A stretch of DNA of 9,345 bases from Pontiellaceae bacterium. GTDB taxonomy: Bacteria; Verrucomicrobiota; Kiritimatiellia; Kiritimatiellales; Tichowtungiaceae. The stretch is from the NCBI GenBank assembly GCA_029934215.1, contig JAOZMR010000095.1, forward strand, positions 1-9,345, written 5' to 3'. Positions 1 to 6,879 of this stretch are shown here, in pieces. The number at the start of each line of letters is the position of its first letter. The stretch's first letter is position 1. The position numbers were made by a program, and so were the translations under genes. The notes beneath the pieces are model-generated. The model was not told where the DNA came from and made no database searches. It saw nothing but the letters and a program-made list of their open reading frames with translations.

Positions 1-50
1 TTCAAGTTGCGAGGCAAAACTCAAAAAAGGACGTTTTGTATGAGGGCTGG
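1..50 (+). repeat. 50-bp dispersed repeat, copy 1
   Basis: This is the first of three copies of a 50-bp repeat that align without gaps. The others are at 7903-7952 (inverted) and 8529-8578 (direct). The best-conserved part is the right end, TGTATGAGGGCTGG. By hand I count 42 of 50 identities with copy 2 and 41 of 50 with copy 3. The copy begins at the window edge, so it may extend further left. It lies directly before the truncated HEPN-like ORF and supplies the in-frame TGA (41-43) that closes that frame upstream. Function is unknown. Confidence 0.75.
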
Positions 51-58
51 ATGATAGG

Positions 59-388
59 TTGTGTAAGCGTTCCATTCATTTAGGAAAGATTGCTAAGAAG
101 TGTGGCGGACACATGCCGTATTTGAATTTTGCCGAAGAGAAATTGTTGCGAAACATTATTGTTCATCCCGACGGGTTGAAATCATCGAGAAAAAATTCCG
201 TCAATGATAGTCAAACTGTTTTTGCTGGCTTGAGTTATGAAGCTTTAGCAAATATCGGTGAATCAATAGGGGCTTGGCTTGATGCTGTTTGTGAGGCGTT
301 TAATGTGTCTCGTTTTATGGAAACGGAAGCTGCTGTTAAAAGCTTCGCGAGGAATTTGGGATGCATGACTGATAGTGGAGAAGTCTGA
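59..388 (+). CDS. HEPN-like domain protein, probably 5'-truncated
   Basis: The 109-residue product carries RNIIVH at residues 31-36. This fits the R-x4-H motif of HEPN domains, many of which are RNases in toxin and abortive-infection systems. The motif is followed by PDG and by amphipathic helical sequence (about residues 57-85), as expected for the last helices of a HEPN fold. Only 30 residues precede the motif, whereas full domains usually have about two more helices there, so the N-terminus seems lost. The frame is closed upstream by a TGA inside the 50-bp repeat. The start at 59 is a TTG with no convincing ribosome site; an in-frame ATG lies at 113. No partner MNT-type nucleotidyltransferase antitoxin is visible. 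It is probably a remnant. The HEPN call rests on one short motif and its context. Confidence 0.45.
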   Translation: MCKRSIHLGKIAKKCGGHMPYLNFAEEKLLRNIIVHPDGLKSSRKNSVNDSQTVFAGLSYEALANIGESIGAWLDAVCEAFNVSRFMETEAAVKSFARNLGCMTDSGEV

Positions 389-425
389 GAAAGCGCGAGG
401 AGCGCACAAAAGAAAAGAACCTCGA

Positions 426-702
426 ATGAACGTAAATAAAAAAAGAACTTGTCTTATGCAGAAGTAAGGACGGTGCAATTCATCTGGATGCTCAGATGGA
501 GAAGGATACGATCTGGTTGTCACAAAAACAAATGGGTTTGCTGTTTGATAAAGATGCGGACACGATTGGCCTTCACATTCGGAATGCCTTTAGGGAGGGG
601 GAACTGGTTGAAACGGCAACTACCGAGGATTCCTCGGTAGTTCAGCAGGAGGGCAAACGTAAGATTAGGCGAAAAGTCCGGTTCTATAACCTTGGAATGT
701 AG
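426..702 (+). pseudogene. RhuM N-terminal domain duplicate, frameshifted and truncated
   Basis: Read with one frameshift, this segment encodes a paralogue of the N-terminus of the RhuM-Fic gene that follows. Matching stretches are ELVLCRSKDGAIHLDAQ, DTIWLSQKQM, LHIRNAFREGELVE and EGKRKI..KVRFYNL, against ELVLYKSKDGEIQLDVQ, ETVWLNREQL, RHITNVFKEGELEK and EGKTQ..AVEYYNL. The ATG at 426 aligns with the start of the intact gene, and both are preceded by a shared CACAAAAGAAAAGAA stretch. The frame breaks in an A7 tract (438-444), and the ATG frame stops at a TAA (465-467). The good frame ends at TAG (700-702), just where the intact protein continues with DVIISVGYRV. The Fic half is absent. A perfect palindrome lies inside at 618-642. 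It looks like a decayed tandem duplicate. Confidence 0.8.
618..642. repeat. Perfect in-gene palindrome 1 (12-1-12)
   Basis: Arm AACTACCGAGGA (618-629), central T (630) and arm TCCTCGGTAGTT (631-642) form an uninterrupted palindrome inside the RhuM relic. It encodes part of TATTEDSSVV, just before the QQEGK segment. The central base is the third base of a GAT codon. Pairing stops abruptly at both ends (C617 against C643). Palindromes of the same build occur at the equivalent site of three other genes or relics in the window. Confidence 0.95.
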
Positions 703-820
703 CCGCAAAAAAAAGCGCAGAATGCGCAAAATGAAAGTAGGATAAGCGTCTCGCTTGTCTGCGGAGGAATGGGAGTTGACCAGAAGAGATCGCATGGAAC
801 ACAAAAGAAAAGAATCGAAA

Positions 821-1810
821 ATGGATACGAAAAAAGTAACAGAGCTGGTGCTTTATAAAAGCAAAGATGGTGAGATCCAGTTGGATGTTCAACTGGAGCA
901 GGAAACGGTGTGGCTTAACCGGGAACAGCTGTCCGTTTTGTTTGGACGGGACAGAACGGTAGTTTCTCGTCATATCACCAATGTCTTTAAAGAGGGGGAG
1001 TTGGAAAAAGCTGTGGTATGTGCAAATTTTGCACATACCACTCCGCACGGAGCCATCGAGGGCAAAACTCAAACAAAAGCGGTAGAGTACTACAATCTGG
1101 ATGTCATCATTTCCGTTGGATACCGAGTGAGATCCAGGCAGGGAACTCAATTCCGCATTTGGGCTACGAATCTCTTGAAGCAGCATCTTATTCAAGGCTA
1201 CACCTTGAATGAAAAGAGAATGAAGCAACTGGGGAAGGTGGTGAAATTGGCCTCAGACATCTCCAAACGCAAAACCTTGAGCGGCGACGAAGCCTCCATC
1301 TTGCTGCAGACCGTCTCCGAGTATGCCGGTGCGCTTGATTTGCTCGATGATTACGATCATCAGCGGGTCGCGATTGGTAAGATGTCGCGGCGAAAAGCCA
1401 AGTCAGTCAGCTACGAAGAGGCGATGCATATGGTCGAAGTTATGCGTCAGAAGTTTGGCGATTCAGCGGTGTTCGGCAGGGAAAAAGACGAGAGCCTGCA
1501 TGGATCGCTCAATGCAATCATGCAGAGTTTTGGCGGGCAGGATGTTTATCCGTCCGTTGAGGAAAAGGCGGCACATCTGCTCTACTTTCTCGTGAAAAAC
1601 CATAGTTTTGTCGATGGCAACAAACGCATTGCCGCCGCTGTGTTTCTCCGCTTCGCCGATAAGAATAAACTGCTTTACGATAAAGAAGGCAACAAGCGCA
1701 TTGCCAACAACGCCCTCGTCGCCATGACACTCATGATCGCCGAAAGCCGCCCGAAGGAAAAGCAAGTCATCACCGCCATGCTCACCAACCTCATTGGGGG
1801 CAAAGGATGA
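821..1810 (+). CDS. RhuM family protein with C-terminal Fic/DOC domain
   Basis: The 329-residue protein has two parts. Residues 1 to about 130 match the RhuM 'virulence protein' domain, related to phage KilA/BRO-type DNA-binding proteins, with ELVLYKSKDG, VWLNREQL, VFKEGEL and YYNLDVIISVGYRV. The C-terminal half is a Fic/DOC domain with the active-site loop HSFVDGNKRIAA at residues 261-272. That loop is closer to Doc (HxFxDxNKRT) than to AMP-transferring Fic (HxFxDGNGR), so phosphotransfer rather than AMPylation is possible; this is inference. The ATG at 821 is chosen because it aligns with family N-termini and with the upstream duplicate. An in-frame TTG at 755 and ATG at 794 would add 22 or 9 residues. 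The end overlaps mcrB by ATGA, implying co-translation. A perfect palindrome lies within the coding sequence at 1013-1041. No dedicated antitoxin is seen. Confidence 0.9.
   Translation: MDTKKVTELVLYKSKDGEIQLDVQLEQETVWLNREQLSVLFGRDRTVVSRHITNVFKEGELEKAVVCANFAHTTPHGAIEGKTQTKAVEYYNLDVIISVGYRVRSRQGTQFRIWATNLLKQHLIQGYTLNEKRMKQLGKVVKLASDISKRKTLSGDEASILLQTVSEYAGALDLLDDYDHQRVAIGKMSRRKAKSVSYEEAMHMVEVMRQKFGDSAVFGREKDESLHGSLNAIMQSFGGQDVYPSVEEKAAHLLYFLVKNHSFVDGNKRIAAAVFLRFADKNKLLYDKEGNKRIANNALVAMTLMIAESRPKEKQVITAMLTNLIGGKG
1013..1041. repeat. Perfect in-gene palindrome 2 (14-1-14)
   Basis: Arm GTGGTATGTGCAAA (1013-1026), central T (1027) and arm TTTGCACATACCAC (1028-1041) pair completely. The palindrome lies in the intact RhuM-Fic reading frame and encodes VVCANFAHTT, between EGELEKA and the EGK motif. 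The central base is again the third base of a codon (AAT). It could extrude as a cruciform in DNA or form a 14-bp stem in the mRNA, though a one-base loop would need to open. Confidence 0.97.
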
Positions 1811-4242
1811 GCGGGATATTGTTACCCGCGAAAGAACGCAGGGAACGCAAAATGGATAAAAAAATAACGGAGCATGTTATGAATAGTGAAAACCAGGAAC
1901 TTTATCGGTTGTGGGATGACTTTCTCGAGAAATGGCCAGTTGAACGTGTTCGCACAATGAGTCTTGAAGAATATAGCTCATCTGGATCAGAAAACACTTT
2001 TACGTATTGGATAGAGCAACGACTGCGCCCTCTTGGCAGTGTGAGGGGCGGGTCTTCGTTTAAATTCGGTGTATATTTCAGAAAAGATGAAGAGCAACAA
2101 GTAAGCGGAAGTGGGCGAACGTATTCGGATCAGTATGCGTGGTACACAAAGTACGGTAGTACGGTAGAAGAAGCGTTTGAAAATGTCAGGCAAAAAATCC
2201 TTGCAGTAATTAATGCCGTAAAAGATGCGGATCTCGATGCAATCCAACGTGTCGATCTTGGGGATGGATATAAGTGGAAGATCGCATTCCACTACCAAGA
2301 TAGAGCAAAGCCGATTGTGTCTCCAGTTTATCAATCGGATGCTCTCCGAGCATTAACTCAATCGCCAAAAAACATTTCACTGCCTGATATTTACAGAAGC
2401 CTAATCAAAGAAAAGCATCCAGACATTGATTTGCTGGATTTCGGTCGCAAGTTGTGGACGAGAGCTGAAGGTATGATGCGTATATGGAAGGTGTCGCATG
2501 GCTCTAATGTATTCACCGAAGAAGAGCGGGATCGGTATCTGAAACAAAAGTTGATTGTTGTTAGTTCGAGAACAAAGAAAGGCCAAGGGGAAGCCTTCGG
2601 CGAGGATATGCAGGTGGGCGATTTGTTTTACTTGTGCTATGGGGCTAAGCAGGGGGTCGTCCTTCTTGGAAGAGTGACATCCAGAGCTGTTGCCTGTTCT
2701 AAAGGAGACGCATGGTTGCAACGGAGTTACGAGATCGTCAAGCATCTGGATGATAATCGGAGCTATTCCGGGGAGCAAAAAGGATGGGCACCTAATTACA
2801 GGTCAACTTGTAAGCAAGTGCCGTCGAATGAGCTAAAACTGTTTGAAATCGAACTGCTAAAGCCATTCTTTGACCTGACGCTTGAGGAACTTTCCGGATT
2901 AGATGTCGTTGAAGACAACGAGCAGTCCATGAAAGAGGATCTGTCAGAAAATGTAGAGAGCTCTACCGAGAACCTGATCCTCTACGGGCCTCCCGGCACG
3001 GGAAAGACATACAACACGGTGAATCATGCATTGGCTCTCTGCGAAGGGCTGTCGCCGGAAGTCCTTGAGAGTGAGCCACGTGAGGCGTTGCAGACGCGGT
3101 TTCAGCTATTGCAAAAATCAGGACAAATCGCCTTTGTCACCTTTCACCAGTCGATGAGCTACGAGGATTTTGTGGAAGGTATTAAGCCGCAAACAGCTGA
3201 TGATGGTGTCAGCTACTCAGTGACCCCAGGGTTGTTTTTGGAGATATGCGAGCGGGCACGAGATAACTGGGAATGTAGTCAGATGGAGGAACCTAGTTCT
3301 TTTGACGGGCTTTGGTCTGCGTACACGGAAACTTTGCAACAAGGCGAGGCAGATTCACTTGAGGTAAAAACAAAACGTGGGGCCTTTTCCATTTATGAAG
3401 TCGGAGAGCGAACCGTCTATTTTGAAAAACAAAATGGGTCTCGAACTCACACGTTGAGCATAAAGACGTTAAAGCGACTGTTTCAAAACCCTGACCAATT
3501 ACTGGCTCTCGGTGGATTGAAAACCTACTACCGAGGAGTTTTAGAGGCGTTGGGTCAAATGCCAAAAATTGAAGGGTTGCGGGAATCGCAAAAACAATAC
3601 GTGTTGATAATCGATGAAATCAACCGCGGTAACGTATCCGCTATTCTCGGGGAACTCATCACATTGCTGGAGCCGGACAAACGACTGGGGCAAGAGAATG
3701 AGTTGCGGGTGACTCTGCCTTATAGCCAAGATCCGGATTTCGGGGTTCCGCCGAACCTGCACATTATTGCAACAATGAACACTGCCGATCGGAGCGTGGA
3801 GGCTTTGGATACCGCATTGCGGCGGCGTTTTACTTTTGAGGAAATGATGCCAGACCCCAGCCTGCTCTCGGAGCGGGAGATCGATGGTGTCGACTTGCGG
3901 GCGATGTTAAATGCAATTAACCGGCGACTTGAAGTACTTGTCGGGCGTGATCACACCATCGGTCATGCGTTCTTTATGCGTGTGTCGTCTTTGGCGGATC
4001 TCATCGATGTGTTCCGAGCCAAGGTGATTCCTCAATTACAGGAATATTTCTATGGGGACTGGGAGAAAATAAATCTGGTTTTGGGTAACGCCTTTGTCAA
4101 CGCCGATACTTCTGAAAAAACGGTCGTTTGGCTGAAGGACTCAAAGGCCCCAGAGGACATCGACGACCGAAAAATGTGGAAAATTACTCCCGTTGACAAA
4201 TGGGACATCGAAGCATTCAAAAGCATCTACGGTACGAAATAA
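1807..4242 (+). CDS. mcrB: McrB-like GTPase subunit of type IV restriction system
   Basis: This 811-residue AAA+ protein is the NTP-driven motor and target reader of a McrBC complex, which cleaves modified DNA. Visible motifs are Walker A GPPGTGKT (394-401), FVTFHQSMSYEDFVEGI after it, Walker B DEINRGN (603-609), the McrB signature MNTADRS (657-663) and ALRRRF (670-675). The N-terminal segment (about 30-180, with TFTYWIEQRLRPLGS and GGSSFKFGVYF) is not the E. coli McrB DNA-binding domain. Residues about 224-360 (MRIWKVS, GDLFYLCYG, VVLLGRVTS, LKLFEIELLKPFF) resemble an EVE/PUA-like fold, a family that reads modified bases; that is inference. The ATG at 1807 overlaps the RhuM-Fic stop (ATGA). 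Alternative starts are ATGs at 1852 and 1879. Residues 16-25 resemble the start of RhuM. mcrC begins 2 nt downstream. Confidence 0.93.
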   Translation: MSGILLPAKERRERKMDKKITEHVMNSENQELYRLWDDFLEKWPVERVRTMSLEEYSSSGSENTFTYWIEQRLRPLGSVRGGSSFKFGVYFRKDEEQQVSGSGRTYSDQYAWYTKYGSTVEEAFENVRQKILAVINAVKDADLDAIQRVDLGDGYKWKIAFHYQDRAKPIVSPVYQSDALRALTQSPKNISLPDIYRSLIKEKHPDIDLLDFGRKLWTRAEGMMRIWKVSHGSNVFTEEERDRYLKQKLIVVSSRTKKGQGEAFGEDMQVGDLFYLCYGAKQGVVLLGRVTSRAVACSKGDAWLQRSYEIVKHLDDNRSYSGEQKGWAPNYRSTCKQVPSNELKLFEIELLKPFFDLTLEELSGLDVVEDNEQSMKEDLSENVESSTENLILYGPPGTGKTYNTVNHALALCEGLSPEVLESEPREALQTRFQLLQKSGQIAFVTFHQSMSYEDFVEGIKPQTADDGVSYSVTPGLFLEICERARDNWECSQMEEPSSFDGLWSAYTETLQQGEADSLEVKTKRGAFSIYEVGERTVYFEKQNGSRTHTLSIKTLKRLFQNPDQLLALGGLKTYYRGVLEALGQMPKIEGLRESQKQYVLIIDEINRGNVSAILGELITLLEPDKRLGQENELRVTLPYSQDPDFGVPPNLHIIATMNTADRSVEALDTALRRRFTFEEMMPDPSLLSEREIDGVDLRAMLNAINRRLEVLVGRDHTIGHAFFMRVSSLADLIDVFRAKVIPQLQEYFYGDWEKINLVLGNAFVNADTSEKTVVWLKDSKAPEDIDDRKMWKITPVDKWDIEAFKSIYGTK

Positions 4243-4244
4243 GT

Positions 4245-5492
4245 ATGAAGCTTAAGACCATACAGGTTTTTGAATGGGAACCTCTCCGGGTGAATAAAGG
4301 AGAGTTTACCCAAACCCGCTTTGATGCTCTTGTCCAATGGCAGGATCAGCAACCTGACAATTATTTCCGGGTTGGTCATAAGAAGCTAACCTTTACCCAG
4401 TGGGTTGGAGTGATTCAAGTTGGGACTCTCGTTATTGAGGTGCTTCCCAAGGCGGATCGCAATCGAGGATCTCAGTCTGACTCTGAACGAGCAGAATCTG
4501 TAGAACGCTGGAAAGGCGTTTTGGTTGATATGCTGCGCAAGACCGGTCGTCTCAAAATTCGCACATCAAAGAACACGAATCTCGCGGTTCACCGCCAGAG
4601 TCTTTTTGATCTCTACTTTCAGTATTTTTTGGATGAAGCCGAACAGCTAATTCACCGAGGTCTGGTTAAGAAGTATCGCCGAGTTGAGAAGAATCGGACG
4701 GCACTGAAAGGCAAGTTGCAATTCCAGAAACAGATGACCCGAAACATCATTCACAAGGAACGCTTCTTCACTGACGCAGCAGAATATGATGCCCGCAATG
4801 ATTGGAATGAGATTCTATTTGCCGCACTGAACGTAACGGGTCGGACGGCTCAAAGCGGGTTGCTACGTGCCCGCGCCAAGAATCTTTCATTGCACTTTCC
4901 AGACTGGTCAGAGCGCAAGTTTAGAGCCGTCAATTTTGAGCGACTGCATTATGACCGGAAGACCGATGGGTATCAGAAAGCGATTACTTTAGCTCGGCTG
5001 ATTCTGCTGACCCTAAATCCGCAAATTGCTTCTGGGAAAGAAAAGGTCGTCGCGCTGCTGTTCGATATGAACAGGCTTTGGGAAGAATGGCTACTGGCAA
5101 CATACCGGAGCACCTACCGAGACGACCCGTCAGTCGTGGTGCTTGGCAAAAAGAATAAGCGGTTTTGGGAATCTGAATACGGCAATAAAATCGTTGAGAC
5201 AGATATTTTAATCGAGCGAGACACCCGACGTATCATTCTCGACGCCAAGTGGAAAACTCCCGCCCTTCTTCCGTCCGATGATGAACTCAAACAAATGTTC
5301 GCCTACACCCTGACATGGGACAGCAAAGAAGCCTGGCTGGTTTATCCAAAGATCCGTGAAGAGCAGGCTCGGTGCGGACAATTCACCATCGACACTGCCG
5401 GACATCTTGGGATGGAATTTGTAGATATTTTTGACGATTATCGGCTACGAAAGAATGTGCTTCTCCCTACTGGATTGGAGTCAGATTCTTGA
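4245..5492 (+). CDS. mcrC: McrC-like nuclease subunit of type IV restriction system
   Basis: The 415-residue protein is the endonuclease partner of McrB. The N-terminal part (VFEWEPLRV, VGVIQVGTLVIEVLPKAD, VDMLRKTGRL) is typical McrC sequence that docks on the McrB ring. The C-terminal part carries a PD-(D/E)XK nuclease site: D320 in VETDILI and D333-A-K335 in ILDAKWK, followed by DDELKQMFAY, the usual helix after the core. All expected catalytic residues are present, so the subunit looks active. The start at 4245 (MKLKTIQVFEW) fits the family. It lies 2 nt after the mcrB stop and has no strong ribosome site, suggesting translational coupling. Length is within the normal range for McrC. Together with mcrB it makes a complete two-gene system. 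Confidence 0.93.
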   Translation: MKLKTIQVFEWEPLRVNKGEFTQTRFDALVQWQDQQPDNYFRVGHKKLTFTQWVGVIQVGTLVIEVLPKADRNRGSQSDSERAESVERWKGVLVDMLRKTGRLKIRTSKNTNLAVHRQSLFDLYFQYFLDEAEQLIHRGLVKKYRRVEKNRTALKGKLQFQKQMTRNIIHKERFFTDAAEYDARNDWNEILFAALNVTGRTAQSGLLRARAKNLSLHFPDWSERKFRAVNFERLHYDRKTDGYQKAITLARLILLTLNPQIASGKEKVVALLFDMNRLWEEWLLATYRSTYRDDPSVVVLGKKNKRFWESEYGNKIVETDILIERDTRRIILDAKWKTPALLPSDDELKQMFAYTLTWDSKEAWLVYPKIREEQARCGQFTIDTAGHLGMEFVDIFDDYRLRKNVLLPTGLESDS

Positions 5493-5586
5493 GCGGCGTA
5501 GTCAGATCTGGAGATTACGCATTGGCGGGAAGGACGTTTTGTTTTGCGGTCTATGCGCTTTTTCGCGGCTAATGACTTTGAAGTTG

Positions 5587-5738
5587 GTTTTCCAATGTTT
5601 GGAAGAGTTTTGACGGAAAAGTTTCGAGGGTTGGAAAAGAACCCACCCCGCCCGTTGGGCACCCCTCCCGTGGAGGGGATTGTTCCAGAGGTTGGAAAGG
5701 CTGATGTTTTTTCGCGTTGATTCGCGTGTTTCGCGGTC
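5587..5738 (+). repeat. Compound intergenic repeat, copy 1
   Basis: The segment combines a TTTTCCAATGTTTGGAAGAG..GGGTTGGAAA block, the 21-bp block at 5691-5711 (beginning GTTGGAAAGGCTG) and the 26-bp block at 5713-5738 (beginning CGCGTTGATTCGCGTG). The same blocks recur in the same order and orientation at about 6674-6826, after the DUF3800 gene. The 21-bp block differs at one position and the 26-bp block at two. In this copy, the double hairpin at 5650-5678 interrupts the first block. Confidence 0.75.
5650..5678. repeat. REP-like double hairpin
   Basis: Two adjacent stem-loops are visible: GCCC-GTT-GGGC (5650-5660) and CCCCTCC-CGT-GGAGGGG (5662-5678). They sit in a GC-rich ACCCACCCCG context unlike the surrounding AT-richer repeat. 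The pair resembles REP-type palindromic units scattered in many bacterial genomes. There is no T-run, so a terminator role is weakly supported, although the stems could slow 3' decay of the mcrBC message. Confidence 0.7.
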
Positions 5739-5798
5739 AAAAAGAAGTTGGTTTTCCAAGGTTCGGAAGAAGTGAATGGGTGAAGATAGGGTTTTGAG

Positions 5799-6548
5799 AT
5801 GAAAAATGTTGGCGGAACATCTGAATATATCGCGTTTCTCGATGAGTGCGGGGATCATACGCTGGATCTGGTCGATAAGGATTTTCCTCTGTTTCTTTTG
5901 GCGACGGTTGTGATGCGTCGGTCGGATTATGCGGACCTGGTTGTGCCAGCCATTACTCGGCTAAAGATGAAGTATTGGGTGCATGAGGGCGTGAATCTTC
6001 ACAGTCTGGATATTCGCAAGGCGAAGGGGCCGTTTGGGTTTCTCCAGGTTCCGAGTTTGCGGGCGGGCTTCATGGAGAAGTTGTCCGGCTTGATGCGGGA
6101 TCTGCCTTATTCGCTGTTTGTTTCTGCTGTGCGCAAGGATCGGCATAAAGACCGGTACGGAGAAAACGCAGTGAATCCGTATGATCTGGCTCTGGAGTTT
6201 ACTCTGGAACGACTGATTCATTTTGTTGAGAGTGAAAATCTTAGTGAGTTGCCGTTTGCGGCGGAGGCGCGGGGTAAAAATGAGGATGAAGCACTGGAGC
6301 GCTGCTTTTATCGTATGATGAGTGACGGGACGAATTTTGTTAAAGGGGATCGGTTTAAGAAGCTGACTTGTCCGTTGATTTTTCGCAGGAAGTTCGACAA
6401 TATCGCCGGAATCCAGTTGGCTGATCTTTGCGCTCATCCCTGTGCCCGGCATGTGCTTCTTCCTGAGCAGTCGAATCGTGCTTTTGATGTTGTGAATGAA
6501 AAGATCTATCGAAATGGGGGAGTTGTCGGGTGGAAAGTGTTCCCTTAA
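5799..6548 (+). CDS. DUF3800 domain protein, putative RNase H-like nuclease
   Basis: The 249-residue protein shows the hallmarks of DUF3800: YIAFLDECGDH near the N-terminus (about residues 10-20, two acidic residues), LHSLDIRKAKGPF (about 67-79) and AGIQLADLCAHPCARHVL (about 206-223, with an aspartate). Spaced acidic residues of this type suggest a metal-dependent RNase H-like nuclease fold. Biochemical function is not established, but the family is common in defence islands and on mobile elements. Length is typical and the frame intact. The ATG at 5799 is preceded only by a weak GATAGGG ribosome site about 7 nt upstream. It stands alone between two copies of a compound repeat, so it was probably acquired or duplicated as a cassette. 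It is transcribed in the same direction as mcrBC but separated from it by 306 nt. Confidence 0.88.
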   Translation: MKNVGGTSEYIAFLDECGDHTLDLVDKDFPLFLLATVVMRRSDYADLVVPAITRLKMKYWVHEGVNLHSLDIRKAKGPFGFLQVPSLRAGFMEKLSGLMRDLPYSLFVSAVRKDRHKDRYGENAVNPYDLALEFTLERLIHFVESENLSELPFAAEARGKNEDEALERCFYRMMSDGTNFVKGDRFKKLTCPLIFRRKFDNIAGIQLADLCAHPCARHVLLPEQSNRAFDVVNEKIYRNGGVVGWKVFP

Positions 6549-6673
6549 ACGCAAACAGACATCTCCGTTTCCAGAAATGCCTGCCGACCGAGTATTCCCA
6601 GTCCGCAAGTAAGATCACAAATGGACGGGGGGATGTCAATGTTCGAATTAACGCATGAAAAAAGGTCAGCCAA

Positions 6674-6826
6674 TGGGATTGAGGAAATGTTTTGAAGATT
6701 TTTGAACGGGAAAGTTCCAAGGGTTGGAAAGGTTGATGTTTTTGAACCACTCGTTAGACGCGTTGTTTTGCTTTGCAAAATTATCTGTGCTACGCTTCGG
6801 CGCGTTGATTCGCGTGGTTGGCGGTC
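6674..6826 (+). repeat. Compound intergenic repeat, copy 2
   Basis: The TGTTTTGAAGATTTTTGAAC..GGGTTGGAAA block, the 21-bp block at 6722-6743 and the 26-bp block at 6801-6826 repeat those of copy 1 in the same order. Here the last two are separated by about 57 nt absent from copy 1. Together the two copies flank the DUF3800 gene as direct repeats. Confidence 0.7.
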
Positions 6827-6879
6827 GAAAATAACGTTGGGAGCGTCGGTGGCGGGAAGTTGTATGTTGTTGAACGTGA

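Larger units (their letters stand above)
5493..5798. other. Repeat-rich intergenic region between mcrC and DUF3800
   Basis: No gene is supported here. The region holds a word-like segment (GCGGTCTATGCGC, TTTTTCGCGG, 5545-5570) and two near-identical stretches beginning GAAGTTGGTTTTCCAA (5580 and 5744). It also contains copy 1 of a compound repeat (about 5587-5738) and a double hairpin (5650-5678). No clear rho-independent terminator with a T-run follows mcrC, and no confident promoter is seen for the next gene. Confidence 0.7.

Noticed and set aside
665..1228. 187-codon minus-strand frame opposite RhuM-Fic
   Set aside because: It is antisense to well-supported RhuM coding sequence with no recognisable motif.
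1921..1932. TTTCTCGAGAAA palindrome in mcrB
   Set aside because: A 6-bp-arm palindrome is expected by chance in 9 kb, and it lacks the single-base centre and the (D/E)GK context of the four reported palindromes.
5650..5678. Rho-independent terminator for mcrBC
   Set aside because: The stems are stable but no T-run follows, and the double-hairpin form fits a REP-type repeat better.
5961..6608. 215-codon minus-strand frame opposite the DUF3800 gene
   Set aside because: The plus-strand frame has the DUF3800 motifs; the antisense product has none.
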